From: CBDDFN01 sp965227065
GTDB taxonomy: Bacteria > Pseudomonadota > Alphaproteobacteria > SPJN01
DNA: 64,000 nt
Direction of reading: 5' to 3'
NCBI GenBank assembly: GCA_965227065.1
Contig: CBDDFN010000020.1
Coordinates: 806,001 to 870,000, forward strand
In this document: positions 29,084-39,773 of the stretch, one piece after another
Layout: each line of letters opens with the position of its first letter
How positions within the stretch are numbered: position 1 is the first letter of the stretch
The notes under the pieces: model-generated
What the model saw: the letters and a program-made list of their open reading frames with translations, nothing else
Told to the model about the DNA's origin: nothing
Databases searched by the model: none
Program-made: the position numbers and the translations under genes

Positions 29084-32000
29084 AATTCAAGCGCATCGGT
29101 AATTCGCGTCTTTTCATTCCGGAGTTTGATTTCGAAACCCCGACGCAGGCGCGCATCGCATTCCTATTTAAGACGGATGATGGGGCGCGCAATGAAATTT
29201 CGTTGATTCAATCTTGGGGACTGGGCCGGTACGCCTTGTTGGAGGACCTGCCCGAAGGTGCGGGCGTTGATTGGACAAAATTGGGCGGTTTCATACACGA
29301 CGAATTCAGAAGAAAAGAGGGGCAGGTCGCTGACAAGGATCCGCGATTTGGCGTTTTTGACTCTGATGGAAAAAATCGGGCTGGACAATGGATTCTCGTG
29401 GCGCCAAACGGTGGGGGCGGCAATTCAGTTACGGTTGCACAAACGGCGTATTTAAATATCGGGCATAAAGATTTTGAACTCAAAATTAGCCATGGCGCAC
29501 TGGTAAATATCCGAAGAAGCACAATTGAATTTGAAGCGCTTGGCGAAAACGGCCATGCGCTAAGATATTGGTCTCAGCAGGCGGGGGACCACTGGTGGAA
29601 AGTCGACGGGGCCTTGCGGCTGCATTTCGGCAGCCCGCCCCAAGTAGGGACGTTTAGTTTCGACTGCACATTGACGCAAGATCACATTGACGCGTTTGGA
29701 TGCGAGCAACGATTCTTTGAAACGCAAAAATGGGACCCGACGTTTGGCGGCACAGTAACGGCTGCGCGATTTCCACTCTTCAGCTCTGACAAAAATTTTG
29801 TCAAAGCGCACAGGATGCACGCGCGGATTGATCCGCTGCGACCCTATGATCACGAGCGTAGTTTCTTTGCATTCGCCGATGCGGGAGCGCTTGGGGAAAC
29901 CAATCCAAACTTCGCCCTCATGAGCAACTTCGAAACTGCCCGCGGGCACCGGGTTGCTCTCATTCCAACGTCACAGAGCGGGTTCGTTCTATCGCAAGGA
30001 GCCACTGGAGCCGTTGTTGATGTTGGTCAACTGAGGTTAAATGGCACCTATTCCTATCTGACGCCAGATGGACCCTTTGAGTTGTTGGTGCAGGCCTCCG
30101 ATGACAAGGCAAGTGACGGCTCGACCGAAGCCCACCTCCTTCTGACCGGCCTGTCACGGACCGAATATATCGAATTCACATCCCGTCAAGCGGTTGCCCC
30201 CGGACATGTGATAGAGTTTTTTGCGGACAAGCCCGCGCTTGATCGGCGCACTGCTCGGGAGCAGGTTCCGCTCCCTGCCGAAAAAATTCTGACTGAAGAA
30301 CTTACCACTCCATGGATACGGGTGCACAAAAATGGCAACGCGGCGAACGCATCGCGCCAACCCGATCAAATGGCCTTGTATCGCAACATGTCCGCCGATC
30401 CCAAGATTTTGAATTTTGCACCGTCTACAGTTGACCACTCCCGGCCCCTGCCAGCCGTTCCGCTTTTGGGGATCAACAAGACTTCGAACAAAATGAAAGC
30501 TCAGGCGTTGCGGGCAGAACGCACGGTTCTGTCTGAGCAGCGCGGTTGGTGCTTACCGTATATCAAAACAGAGCTATTGGAGCCGCTGACCCAGGCAACA
30601 GACAGGGGCTGGCATCGCACCCCTCAGGGTTTTTGCGTCAAGCGTGACGCGAGTGGCCGATGGACTGAAATTCTGATTGCGCAGCTGCCCGGAACTGACA
30701 ACACGGTTTCGCTGTCAAATCTTGATGATGACTTTGCCGATGCGCTGACGCGCAACCGTGTTTTTGCGGTTCTGGACTCCAACGCGCATATCAGCGATCC
30801 GAAAAAAAGCTTGTTCGATATTACAGCGAAATTTTCCATCGCCAATTGGGGGCTCACCCTCTCACTTGGTCAGGGCAGCGATACAGAGAGCGTTGCCGTA
30901 CCCCAGACCGTTTTGATCGCCAAAAGCTATGACAAGAGCATTGAGGAATTGCTCACGGAGCCTGAGCTTTGGTCCAATAAAAAGCTGATCGAGCGCGTGG
31001 ATGCAGACAGGCTGGTCGCCACTTTAGGCAAGATGATCGAGGACGCCAAAACTAGGCGCGATGAGGACCGCTTGCTGTTTCCAGGAGTTCGCAGTCGGTA
31101 TGAAAACTTCATCACTGCGATGACAGATCCGGATTGGGTGGGTTTTCTTCTGGTCAATCTTCACATCGATGGGCAGAACCTGCCAACACAGATCAAGGGC
31201 CTGCTCGGCGGGATCGAACTGGATAAGTTTCTAGTTCACCACGTCGGAGCAGCCTTTGTGCGCAATCAGATTGACAATATTGACAATGGTGTGCTTGCCC
31301 CCACGGGCGGCGGCATATTTGGTCTGATTGATTATCGCAACGAAGAAACGGATTCCGAAAAAAAGGCTCTGATGGCGCAGCCACACGTGGAGAAGGTTGC
31401 GACTGCGTATGATCCGGACAGGGATTTCTCCTACAAAGTTGAGCGCCTGTCTGTTCTGTTTGAGGGTTCGCAAATTGCGCGCTTTGATTGCCGGATCAAT
31501 CTGCGGTTGGGAACCTTGTTTTCCGAAAAGATTGAGCCGGAACGGGGCGCGTCCACGAACGGCCGCGAACTCCGATTCGATGGTCAGTATGAAAGCCGAA
31601 TAGTCGATGGCGTGCGTCAGGACACATACAGCTTCATTCACACAAATGACTATGAGCTCAAACTTGATTCCTTCATCTTTGAGTCGATTGTCCTCCAAAA
31701 ATTGCAGTTCTCGACGGTGGATGTGGATGGTGACAAGGTAAGGGCGCGCGTGGCGTTGTGGGGCAGAGTCGATTTCCAGAACATCAGCCCGACAATCGAC
31801 TTCCCCGGCATTGAAGCCGCCGAGTTTGATGATTTGGGCATCACCTTTGACTTCAGTATAAGCACGCCGGACATTTCCATCCCGGGGTTCGATCTCGGAT
31901 CGGTGCGGTTTGTCCTGCCCGATTGGGGGCGTGGTGACGGGTTTCTGTCAAAGCTTCCCTTCAAACTGAAATTCTTTGAGTATGCGCCAAGTGGTTCGTT

Positions 32001-35000
32001 CAATCTCGGTGACCGGGGATATTTCGGCCTGTCCCTTGACGGGGCGTTGCCCGATTTTCGGTTCGGGCTGGGGTTTGACCTTGATGTGGGCTCGCTCGGC
32101 GCGTTGGCGTCCGATCTCAAAGGCATACGGCTCACCACCCTGTTCGGCTGGTTGCCGAAGATTTCGAACAGCGATCGGAAGGCAAAATTCGGCATCGGTG
32201 TGCGGTTCGAGGGTGGCAAGGGTGGCGCGCTCGATATCGGCCTGCAAGGCGTTTTGCGGCTCACCGCCGAAGAGTATGATTTCCACAAGATCCAAGAGGC
32301 CAGCAAAAAATACTTCATGGTCGAGCTAAAGCAAGCCAACCTCTATATTCTCGGCTACAAACTTCCTGCCAACGGTACGTTCTCACTTTTCCTGTTTCTC
32401 GACCCCGAACAGCCAAAGTTCAACAAGATTGGCTGGTTTATGGGCGTGGAGGATCCAATTGATACGGATGCGCTCAAAGTTAGCTATCTTGGGATGGGCC
32501 AGCGTATTGACGCGAATCCAGACTTGCCGCCGGACTCCACACACGACGCGGTGCAAAAGCTGGTTGATCTGGGAAAAGTCCAAACAACACAGGCCATCAA
32601 AGACACGCTACGCGCGCAAAACAACGCCAGACTTAAATATGATCCCGAGCGCGATTGGACCGTAGGGCTTCGGGCAGAGATTTACGATCTGTGTATATTT
32701 GAAGGCGTGTTTATGGACCCCGACATGTATGGCGCACGATTGCGCGTGCCGGCAGGTTCTGACGATGCGTTGTTCGATGTCGACATTCTCTATCGTAAAA
32801 TCGATGAGGGTCTGGGGGTCTATTCCACTGAGTTGGTGCTGCCTGAATATTTGCGGCAACTCGAATTCGGAGCGGCCTCAATCACGATACCGTCAATTGC
32901 GCTTGATATCTGGACCGATGGAGGGTTCTCGCTCGACCTCGGTTATCCCGGTGAGGGACTCGATTTCTCGCGCTCCTTCACGGTTCAGGTTGTGCCGTTT
33001 CTAGGATCGGGCGGGGTGGTTTACAGCCGCATTGACGGGCTTGGCGCGCAGACCTTCCCGCAACCCAAACAAAAACTTACCCGATATTGGAAATACGACC
33101 CGGTCACTCGCGTTGCTTTTGCTGCCCGAGTTGGGCTTGGCAAGGAAATCCGCAAAGGCATTTTTCAAGCCGGTATTTCGATTTCGCTTTTTGGTATGGT
33201 CGATGGAACATGGGGGCGGCTGAGGGCACTTGAAACCGCGCCGGGCACCTTAACGGTACCGCCGAAAACCTATGTGGTGGTGGCCGGCCGCTTCGGTGTT
33301 CTCGGCGAGATTTTCGGGTATGTCGATTTTGGAATCATCCGTGCGGGGGTAAGCATCCGGATATGGGCCAGCGTCGGGCTTGTGCTTGAGACCTGGTTGC
33401 CAACTCTGCTTTACTTCGAGGCTGGCGTGACCGCGCGGGCAACTGTCGTTATCGCGCGTATCAAGATCTTCGGTAAAAAAATCGAGATCAGAGCGAGTTT
33501 CAGTTTCAGCACGACCATCCGTTATGACTGGACCGTTGGTAGCCGTGATGCGCGTTATGATCATGTTTTTGATCAGGGAGCGGCTGGCCAAGCGCTCTTC
33601 AAGCAAGAAAAGCGTCAGAACGCCTTATTGCCGTTTTCCGAATCTGACGATGTTCACAAGCCAATCTCGTGGACGGCGGAAGAGGTCTTTGCCACGAAAC
33701 CAGACGTCAACGTGTGGTTTGCGCCTGATGTGACACTGGATGATGAAGGCGAGCCCAATCTGGTTTTGCTGATGCTGTGTCCTGGCGGTCCCGAAGGTCT
33801 CGGTGAGGTGGGGACGCGACCGTTTGATCACGTGATCGAGGCCGTGTTGCTGTGGGCGATAAGGTGTCGGCTCCAGGCCGATGAGGGTTTTGATCCTAAT
33901 CTGCCGGTTCACGATTGGAAATTGAGTGCTGAAGATGTTTCAAAGCTTGAAAAGTCGCTGGCCCAACCCATCCGGTTGTCGCGTCAGAGCAATGGCGAAA
34001 CCCCTCTCAATTATGCGGCATTGCGAGCGTTTCTCGGCAAAAACCTGAATATTACAATTTCGACGCATCCTGACGAGGACGACTGGACAGAGGACAAAAA
34101 GGAGGCGGGCGCAGCGTTTTTCCCGGTTCCAAAGGAACTCGTGCTCAAAGTGACAAGGGCGGGGCAGGAGGACAATCCAATACGCCTGTCCGAATTGCGA
34201 AAAATCAGCAACGACTATCAAGACCAACTGGATGCTTTCTTTGACAAGGCGTTGTCGCAAATGAATGCGAAAGCCCCTCAACCCTTGGAGACGGCGGCGG
34301 CCGCCGACGATCCGACTGCACTTGAGGTGGTTTTCGAAGATTATTTCGCCCTCCTGATCAAATCGGGCGTCAACGAACTCAAACAAGCATATTTGCGCTT
34401 GGTCGATTCAGGGGATGAGGCGCTGCCGGTTTCCGAACTTTTGAAGGCCTTGCGCGAACCTGATTCCGAGAACAGCGTAGGGAGGCCGGATCCGAGCGCT
34501 TGTGCATTCAACCGGATCGCGGCGTCAGCCGGCCGGTTCCAGCTTTATGGTTTGCGCGTTCCGGCACCTCAAGATGGCACCTCGATGCCTTTTTATGCTT
34601 TGACGGAACTTGAGCGGCGCCTGAGCGAGGAACCGTGGGCGGAAGCCGGGCCGGCCATTGATGATGGCTATGAAGTGAGGGTCGAGCCCGATGAGAATGC
34701 GCCCGGTTCGGCCTGGTTCAGTACGGATGTCGAAGACAGCGTTCTTAATCGCGATGCCATCGATGCGATGCGCACCGCTCAAAGCCAACTTGACCCGCAG
34801 TGGGAAAAAGCCCCAGAGCTTTCTTCAGTGCTGCGCGCCCGTGAAAAACGTTACGGATTTGCCGACCCGGTCCAGATCGATCCGGACGATAAGTCCAATC
34901 GCGGATATATGTGGCCCCTGAACGAGATGTTACAGGCGGATTTGCGTGCACGGAAGGCGCCGCTTGAATTGACGATTGGCAAAGGCAATGCCGAGCAGGA

Positions 35001-38000
35001 CGATGCTGAAGAACAGGGTTTGGAGAATTGGCAGTGGGTTACATGCATTCCTTTGCAAATATCGCGCGTAACCCGTTTTGAGATTGGGCAGAACCCTTCT
35101 GCGGACGGGGGGGAGAGCCAGGTTGTCGCGGAGCCACCTTCTGCGCCGGAGCCAAGCACAGGCTATGTTTCTCATGTCTATTCGATAGGCGGAACCAATG
35201 AAGCGAATCGGCGCTTGCTCGATCGCCTGGTTCGCAATGAGAAGGCAGCCGATTTTTCAATTGAACTGCTTTACGAGCAAGCGGAGCCCGCGCTGAACGC
35301 TGGAGTGAAATCGGGCAAGATGCGCCGCTATGCTATGAGGGAGCAACAATCCTTCGTATTCAAATCCAACCTCTCCACCATTGAACGGCCCCATGGCGAA
35401 TCCGGCATTGAGGCACTCAATTCTGCCCACAACGATTCTGTGTTTTCCGCCAATTTCTCTAAAAATGACTCCAACAAGTTACTTGAGCTTGTCCGCCAGG
35501 GTAGCGTGGTGAATTCGGGTGGGTACTATCTCTATCTCGATCCACGGTCGGATAACCCCGATTTTGATGACTTGTTTGATGAAAACTCGGGCCAGGCTAC
35601 GCTCACGCTACGGATTGTATTCGGCCAGCCAACTCAGTCAGGACAAGAATCTCTTCCGCCGGCGCGGGATTATTTTACCGGAATCCACATTCACGACCGC
35701 CATGATGATTTGTCCGACATTGCTGATAGCAGAAGCAAGAAGTATTTGTTTGCGCAATCGGGCGAGCAACAGTTCGAACCGGCCATGGATCCCGGCCATG
35801 TGCCGATTTCAATTATTCGCGCACGGCCCGAGAGGCGATTCAAAAAGGGCACATCCGGTAAGCGAGGAACGATCAACGAAATAATCGAACCTGCGGTACT
35901 CGATTCCCTTCCCGGCGAAGTCCGCAAGAGCATGCTCATTGAAGTAGGAGAGGTGGAGGTTGAACTTGAAGAGCGCTTCAATCTGCTCGAGTGGCATCTC
36001 CAAGACCGGCCGGATTCGAGCTTTGCTGAATTGAGTGGTGATAAAGTTTTGCCGATCGGCCCCTGCGAGCTTGGCGAGGATGTAACACAACTCAAATCCT
36101 ATGGTGACCCAAAGCACGAATGGCAGGGCGAAGACTGGCTCTATGAGCAAATCATCCCGGCGTTCAAATTGGCAAAGAAGGACGAGGCTCTCGGCGAAAA
36201 ACAAAATGCCACTCCTGAACAGGATGCAAACATCTATGCTGGAGTTGGCAAAGACCTGGTCCTCGACATCAATTTCCGGGATGTTTACGGCAATCGCTTG
36301 CGCCCCAGCCATGGCGATGAGACTTACACGGTCAAAGTCTTGTACTTTGACCGATTGATTCATCCGTTCGAACTGGACGGAGTGACCGCAATATATGATT
36401 GGGGACACAAAGACAGTAATACCATTCGCGCGATCAGCAAGTTCAAGGTTGACAAATTCAAGGCTGCGACAGACGGCGGCGATGAGGAATGGTACGATCC
36501 CAACAGTAGTGATTCTGGCCACATCGCGGCTGGAAAGCGCATCGCCAGTGCACTCACTTCGGCGGAGCGCGTAGTCCGCCAGCTTTCCGACAAGAATGTC
36601 TGCCTTTATCTGCAAACTCCGCTCGCGGACGGTGGTGAGATAGAACTTGACGCAGAAAAAGAAAAACTGATCGACCACTGCAAGCGCATCAAAAATGCGC
36701 TCGATACAATGTACCAAGGGATAGGTCAGGGGCCCGTGCCGACCGTCGCTGATTTCAAATTGAATGCAGTGATTCCCCTGTTGTCGCAGGTAAGCTGCGC
36801 TGAACTGACGGTCGCCATGGAAGTGCGCCGGCCAAGCGAATTGGTTACCACCATTCCCGGAAGAGCCCCAGCTATATATCAACCCGCGTTCAAAGCAAAC
36901 TTTGTCCTTCAAAGTGCAGTCGGCGAAATTGCGCAAGGCGTGTCCTCAAGTCAACTTCGGACGTTCGACGACCGGTTCCAGAAAGCCTTCGGAGTCGGAG
37001 CGGAGTCTGACTTCGTGCTCGCAACAGGAGTGGGGGCAAACAAGAGCAAAGCCCTATGGGTTATCAACAGAAAAATGTTCTCCGTTACTCTGGATTGGGA
37101 TGCCATGGAGGAGATCAATCAACCCGCTGCATTTGCCCCTCCCCCGCTATCGCCAGATCTGATGTCGGGAGAGTTCGGTGGTGGAATTGTGGCGCGGGAT
37201 GTAGATCTCGACGATTATATGCATTTGTTTGTTAAGGATTTGGAGAGGTTCCTGTCACCCGAAATTTCGGGCCCGGCCCGCAAGCTGGACCTTTCGCAGA
37301 CCTGTACATCCGTTGATCCGGTCGATCAAGTATTGAATTGCAAAAAATTAATAGCCGGAAAGTATTCAGATATATTAAAAAGCGTTTTTAAAAAAGAGAG
37401 ACCTTTTGTTGAAAAGGCCCTTGAGGCGGCTCGACCTATATTCAAAGATCGCTTGTTGAATGATCTCGCTGGCGCCTACGACGTTGATACTGTCCTTGCA
37501 TATCCCATTAAAACGCAGGCCGATGTCGGCGCCTACAAGTTTGGGTTGTATGGTCAAGTTGTTCTGGCCGACCGGAACCCCGCAGAGGGCGAAGATAATC
37601 CCGAACCGCAATTCTCATTTTATCCAGTGAGCATAGATTTCGGTGCTGAACATCCGCACGTGGTAGTGCTGTTTGATTCAGGGGGCGCCAACAGCAGTTC
37701 GTGGAAGATTGAACCCAGGTTGAAAATAACGCATATCAAGTGGAAACTGGGGAACACCGATTATCGTCCCTCGGCTTGGCTCAAGCTTGTCCAAGATCGC
37801 GAAGTAAATTTATTCAATAACAAGCCGATCGACGTTCCCATCGTTCTTCGGCGCTATCCGACCCCTCCGGTGCTGATCGATCAAAGGGCCGCCAGCTGTA
37901 ACAAGCCCACAACTCTCGCCGAGGCGCGTCAATGGCGCTTCGAGTTCGATTTTGGATGGCAGGATGTTGATCAGGATACGATCCTGGTGGACGTCGAGTA

Positions 38001-39117
38001 CAATGATCAGACTGGCGCAGAAGCGCGTCCGCGAGCCGCCGATGTCGCAGATTGGAGACAGGAGCTTTTGGGAGAGCTCGCCTCCTACAGGAAATTGCGC
38101 GACCACATGTGGCAAGAGCTCAACAATCTGCCTCAACTTGATACTGCGCGTACCGTAGAAAGCAGCGTTGGTGAGGCTGTGTGTGATTTCTCCGAAGCGG
38201 CACATTCGATCGCGTCAGTGTTTGAAAAAGAACGTACCTCGACACAGAGGACGGACAAAAGGATGGTTGATCGGTTCATTTTGGACGAAAGTGGTAATTC
38301 AGAACATAGAAATCGGACAATTAAGGTTACGTCAAGAATGAACGGCGCGACATGGCAGGCCAAAGTTCTGAAAGTTCAACCACTTGATAGGAATGGAAGT
38401 CCGGTCTCAACAACCCCCGCAGAGATAGAACTGTCCGGTTTCGTGAAAGACCCTAAGTGTCTAACCTATGATCTTGGATCTATAGAAGAGGGCGATTGGC
38501 TGCGTCGGCGTGTGACGTTGAGCGGGCTGGATATTGTGTCCAACCAAAGTGCGTGGGCTTCGATCCGGCTACAGCGGAACAAGACGTTGGGTGAACAGGA
38601 CGGCAGGAAGACAGACGATGCGTTCCTCTATTCGACGGATCCGGTCCGTTTCGGCGAACGCCTAACCCCGGCCTTGGAGTGCAAAACCGCTTTGGAAACT
38701 GGCCCAACAGAGCGATCCCTTAAAGATCATTTGGTCGACCTATTGAATGAAGCAGTTGGCGTTGCAAACGTCAAAATGACGGTGGTGACAGCAGTCTCGT
38801 TTGATATTGGCTGGGGATATGACAATGAATGGCTTGCCTTAACACGCGCGCCTCATCCCGGTCAGCGCATGATCGGAGCCGATATCCGTATCGATGATCA
38901 ATTTACCGGTATCGACAAAATTGCCGACCTGACCGCAGAGGGAATAAAAGCCGGGATTCTGGCGTTACCGCTTCCTCCTGACCTTGCAACTGGCAGGCCG
39001 CGCGGTGCGCTGGTTTTCGATTTGACCCTCTATGCCTCGGTTTCGTCGAGTGACGGCGGCCAGCCGATCCTGCATTTGAAAAATGTCCGATTGCCGTTGA
39101 GCAAAATCAAGTTCTGA
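29080..39117 (+). CDS. 3345-residue protein of unknown function
   Basis: One uninterrupted 10-kb frame starting at the ATG that overlaps the lipoprotein stop. No signal peptide or lipobox (MKFKRIGNSRLFIPEFDFE) and no nonapeptide, YD or filamentous-haemagglutinin repeats. Roughly, residues 1-450 are beta-rich, with EF/TG-type turns. Residues ~830-1480 alternate hydrophobic and polar residues in long amphipathic strands (for example FGLSLDGALPDFRFGLGFDL, GFSLDLGYPGEGLDFSRSF, FGYVDFGIIRAGVSIRIWAS), resembling a long hydrophobic groove or barrel-like lipid-binding structure. The C-terminal half is acidic and mixed alpha/beta. I considered the DUF6603-type giant proteins as a possible relative but cannot confirm this. 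With a lipoprotein partner and an upstream T2SS, a role at the envelope is possible, but the missing signal peptide is a problem. Confidence 0.85.
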   Translation: MKFKRIGNSRLFIPEFDFETPTQARIAFLFKTDDGARNEISLIQSWGLGRYALLEDLPEGAGVDWTKLGGFIHDEFRRKEGQVADKDPRFGVFDSDGKNRAGQWILVAPNGGGGNSVTVAQTAYLNIGHKDFELKISHGALVNIRRSTIEFEALGENGHALRYWSQQAGDHWWKVDGALRLHFGSPPQVGTFSFDCTLTQDHIDAFGCEQRFFETQKWDPTFGGTVTAARFPLFSSDKNFVKAHRMHARIDPLRPYDHERSFFAFADAGALGETNPNFALMSNFETARGHRVALIPTSQSGFVLSQGATGAVVDVGQLRLNGTYSYLTPDGPFELLVQASDDKASDGSTEAHLLLTGLSRTEYIEFTSRQAVAPGHVIEFFADKPALDRRTAREQVPLPAEKILTEELTTPWIRVHKNGNAANASRQPDQMALYRNMSADPKILNFAPSTVDHSRPLPAVPLLGINKTSNKMKAQALRAERTVLSEQRGWCLPYIKTELLEPLTQATDRGWHRTPQGFCVKRDASGRWTEILIAQLPGTDNTVSLSNLDDDFADALTRNRVFAVLDSNAHISDPKKSLFDITAKFSIANWGLTLSLGQGSDTESVAVPQTVLIAKSYDKSIEELLTEPELWSNKKLIERVDADRLVATLGKMIEDAKTRRDEDRLLFPGVRSRYENFITAMTDPDWVGFLLVNLHIDGQNLPTQIKGLLGGIELDKFLVHHVGAAFVRNQIDNIDNGVLAPTGGGIFGLIDYRNEETDSEKKALMAQPHVEKVATAYDPDRDFSYKVERLSVLFEGSQIARFDCRINLRLGTLFSEKIEPERGASTNGRELRFDGQYESRIVDGVRQDTYSFIHTNDYELKLDSFIFESIVLQKLQFSTVDVDGDKVRARVALWGRVDFQNISPTIDFPGIEAAEFDDLGITFDFSISTPDISIPGFDLGSVRFVLPDWGRGDGFLSKLPFKLKFFEYAPSGSFNLGDRGYFGLSLDGALPDFRFGLGFDLDVGSLGALASDLKGIRLTTLFGWLPKISNSDRKAKFGIGVRFEGGKGGALDIGLQGVLRLTAEEYDFHKIQEASKKYFMVELKQANLYILGYKLPANGTFSLFLFLDPEQPKFNKIGWFMGVEDPIDTDALKVSYLGMGQRIDANPDLPPDSTHDAVQKLVDLGKVQTTQAIKDTLRAQNNARLKYDPERDWTVGLRAEIYDLCIFEGVFMDPDMYGARLRVPAGSDDALFDVDILYRKIDEGLGVYSTELVLPEYLRQLEFGAASITIPSIALDIWTDGGFSLDLGYPGEGLDFSRSFTVQVVPFLGSGGVVYSRIDGLGAQTFPQPKQKLTRYWKYDPVTRVAFAARVGLGKEIRKGIFQAGISISLFGMVDGTWGRLRALETAPGTLTVPPKTYVVVAGRFGVLGEIFGYVDFGIIRAGVSIRIWASVGLVLETWLPTLLYFEAGVTARATVVIARIKIFGKKIEIRASFSFSTTIRYDWTVGSRDARYDHVFDQGAAGQALFKQEKRQNALLPFSESDDVHKPISWTAEEVFATKPDVNVWFAPDVTLDDEGEPNLVLLMLCPGGPEGLGEVGTRPFDHVIEAVLLWAIRCRLQADEGFDPNLPVHDWKLSAEDVSKLEKSLAQPIRLSRQSNGETPLNYAALRAFLGKNLNITISTHPDEDDWTEDKKEAGAAFFPVPKELVLKVTRAGQEDNPIRLSELRKISNDYQDQLDAFFDKALSQMNAKAPQPLETAAAADDPTALEVVFEDYFALLIKSGVNELKQAYLRLVDSGDEALPVSELLKALREPDSENSVGRPDPSACAFNRIAASAGRFQLYGLRVPAPQDGTSMPFYALTELERRLSEEPWAEAGPAIDDGYEVRVEPDENAPGSAWFSTDVEDSVLNRDAIDAMRTAQSQLDPQWEKAPELSSVLRAREKRYGFADPVQIDPDDKSNRGYMWPLNEMLQADLRARKAPLELTIGKGNAEQDDAEEQGLENWQWVTCIPLQISRVTRFEIGQNPSADGGESQVVAEPPSAPEPSTGYVSHVYSIGGTNEANRRLLDRLVRNEKAADFSIELLYEQAEPALNAGVKSGKMRRYAMREQQSFVFKSNLSTIERPHGESGIEALNSAHNDSVFSANFSKNDSNKLLELVRQGSVVNSGGYYLYLDPRSDNPDFDDLFDENSGQATLTLRIVFGQPTQSGQESLPPARDYFTGIHIHDRHDDLSDIADSRSKKYLFAQSGEQQFEPAMDPGHVPISIIRARPERRFKKGTSGKRGTINEIIEPAVLDSLPGEVRKSMLIEVGEVEVELEERFNLLEWHLQDRPDSSFAELSGDKVLPIGPCELGEDVTQLKSYGDPKHEWQGEDWLYEQIIPAFKLAKKDEALGEKQNATPEQDANIYAGVGKDLVLDINFRDVYGNRLRPSHGDETYTVKVLYFDRLIHPFELDGVTAIYDWGHKDSNTIRAISKFKVDKFKAATDGGDEEWYDPNSSDSGHIAAGKRIASALTSAERVVRQLSDKNVCLYLQTPLADGGEIELDAEKEKLIDHCKRIKNALDTMYQGIGQGPVPTVADFKLNAVIPLLSQVSCAELTVAMEVRRPSELVTTIPGRAPAIYQPAFKANFVLQSAVGEIAQGVSSSQLRTFDDRFQKAFGVGAESDFVLATGVGANKSKALWVINRKMFSVTLDWDAMEEINQPAAFAPPPLSPDLMSGEFGGGIVARDVDLDDYMHLFVKDLERFLSPEISGPARKLDLSQTCTSVDPVDQVLNCKKLIAGKYSDILKSVFKKERPFVEKALEAARPIFKDRLLNDLAGAYDVDTVLAYPIKTQADVGAYKFGLYGQVVLADRNPAEGEDNPEPQFSFYPVSIDFGAEHPHVVVLFDSGGANSSSWKIEPRLKITHIKWKLGNTDYRPSAWLKLVQDREVNLFNNKPIDVPIVLRRYPTPPVLIDQRAASCNKPTTLAEARQWRFEFDFGWQDVDQDTILVDVEYNDQTGAEARPRAADVADWRQELLGELASYRKLRDHMWQELNNLPQLDTARTVESSVGEAVCDFSEAAHSIASVFEKERTSTQRTDKRMVDRFILDESGNSEHRNRTIKVTSRMNGATWQAKVLKVQPLDRNGSPVSTTPAEIELSGFVKDPKCLTYDLGSIEEGDWLRRRVTLSGLDIVSNQSAWASIRLQRNKTLGEQDGRKTDDAFLYSTDPVRFGERLTPALECKTALETGPTERSLKDHLVDLLNEAVGVANVKMTVVTAVSFDIGWGYDNEWLALTRAPHPGQRMIGADIRIDDQFTGIDKIADLTAEGIKAGILALPLPPDLATGRPRGALVFDLTLYASVSSSDGGQPILHLKNVRLPLSKIKF

Positions 39118-39395
39118 CGAGAATTGGTAGGGAATGTTGGCATGCGCCGATGAAGCGCCCTAAGGCGACAACACGGCCTGACCTGTACCTATGATGTGGT
39201 CCAACGGGAATGCTAGTCCCGGCAAGTGATAAAGCGCTACCCGTGGCTGGAACATCTGGCTGCAATTCTATCGGGCCTCCAAACCCGTCACAAAAACCAC
39301 GGCCCACCTCTCCCTCTAAAAATCCAAGTGACGCCGAGTTCTCTGCTGACTTTGACCTTCAAATACGCTATCAATAAAGGAGAAAGTCTGTTGGG
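39118..39395. other. intergenic region before the protease module
   Basis: 278 bp without a supported gene. AAGGAG at 39377-39382 is the only clear signal and lies 13 bases before the next ATG. No terminator hairpin with a T-run was seen after the giant gene. Confidence 0.4.
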
Positions 39396-39773
39396 ATGCA
39401 TCGGATGATTAATTCAGTAATTCGCTATTTCGATTTACAATCCCACAAACGGGATCAGCCACGAGGGCAAGCCGGTTCAGGGACCGGCCTTCACGTATTT
39501 CCTCAGTATATTGCGGTTGCTCTTGGCATTGTCGCTGATCCATATCTCAACGCATACATTAACACTGGGACATTTGGCGTAACCTTCGATGGCCTGGGTG
39601 CACGAATAGTGTTTGGGCTAATTATTGCGATGGCCGTGCTTCCAGCCGTCTATCGTTCGAGCTTCGACCCGGACAAGCCGACCTTTGTTCAGTTTTGTAC
39701 GCTGTTCGTTTCGGGACTTGGTTGGCAAGCGCTCTTCGGTGCTGCCGTCAAAGCTGCGGAGCAAGTATCATAA
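39396..39773 (+). CDS. small putative membrane protein, partner of the trypsin-like protease
   Basis: 125 residues. ATG 39396 lies 13 bases after AAGGAG; ATG 39405 is a possible alternative. The middle has hydrophobic segments (YIAVALGIVADPYLNAYI, IVFGLIIAMAVLPAVY, FVQFCTLFVSGLGWQALFGA) consistent with two or three membrane passes. No family is recognised. Its stop overlaps the start of the protease gene (TAATG at 39771-39775), so the two are co-translated and likely form one functional unit. Confidence 0.65.
   Translation: MHRMINSVIRYFDLQSHKRDQPRGQAGSGTGLHVFPQYIAVALGIVADPYLNAYINTGTFGVTFDGLGARIVFGLIIAMAVLPAVYRSSFDPDKPTFVQFCTLFVSGLGWQALFGAAVKAAEQVS

Noticed and set aside
35809..36936. 375-codon minus-strand frame inside the giant gene
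   Set aside because: Antisense to an uninterrupted 10-kb frame with consistent codon use; its translation shows no domain and no ribosome binding site.
39226..39408. 60-codon plus-strand frame before the membrane protein
   Set aside because: No ribosome binding site, no recognisable features, and it overlaps the start of the next gene.
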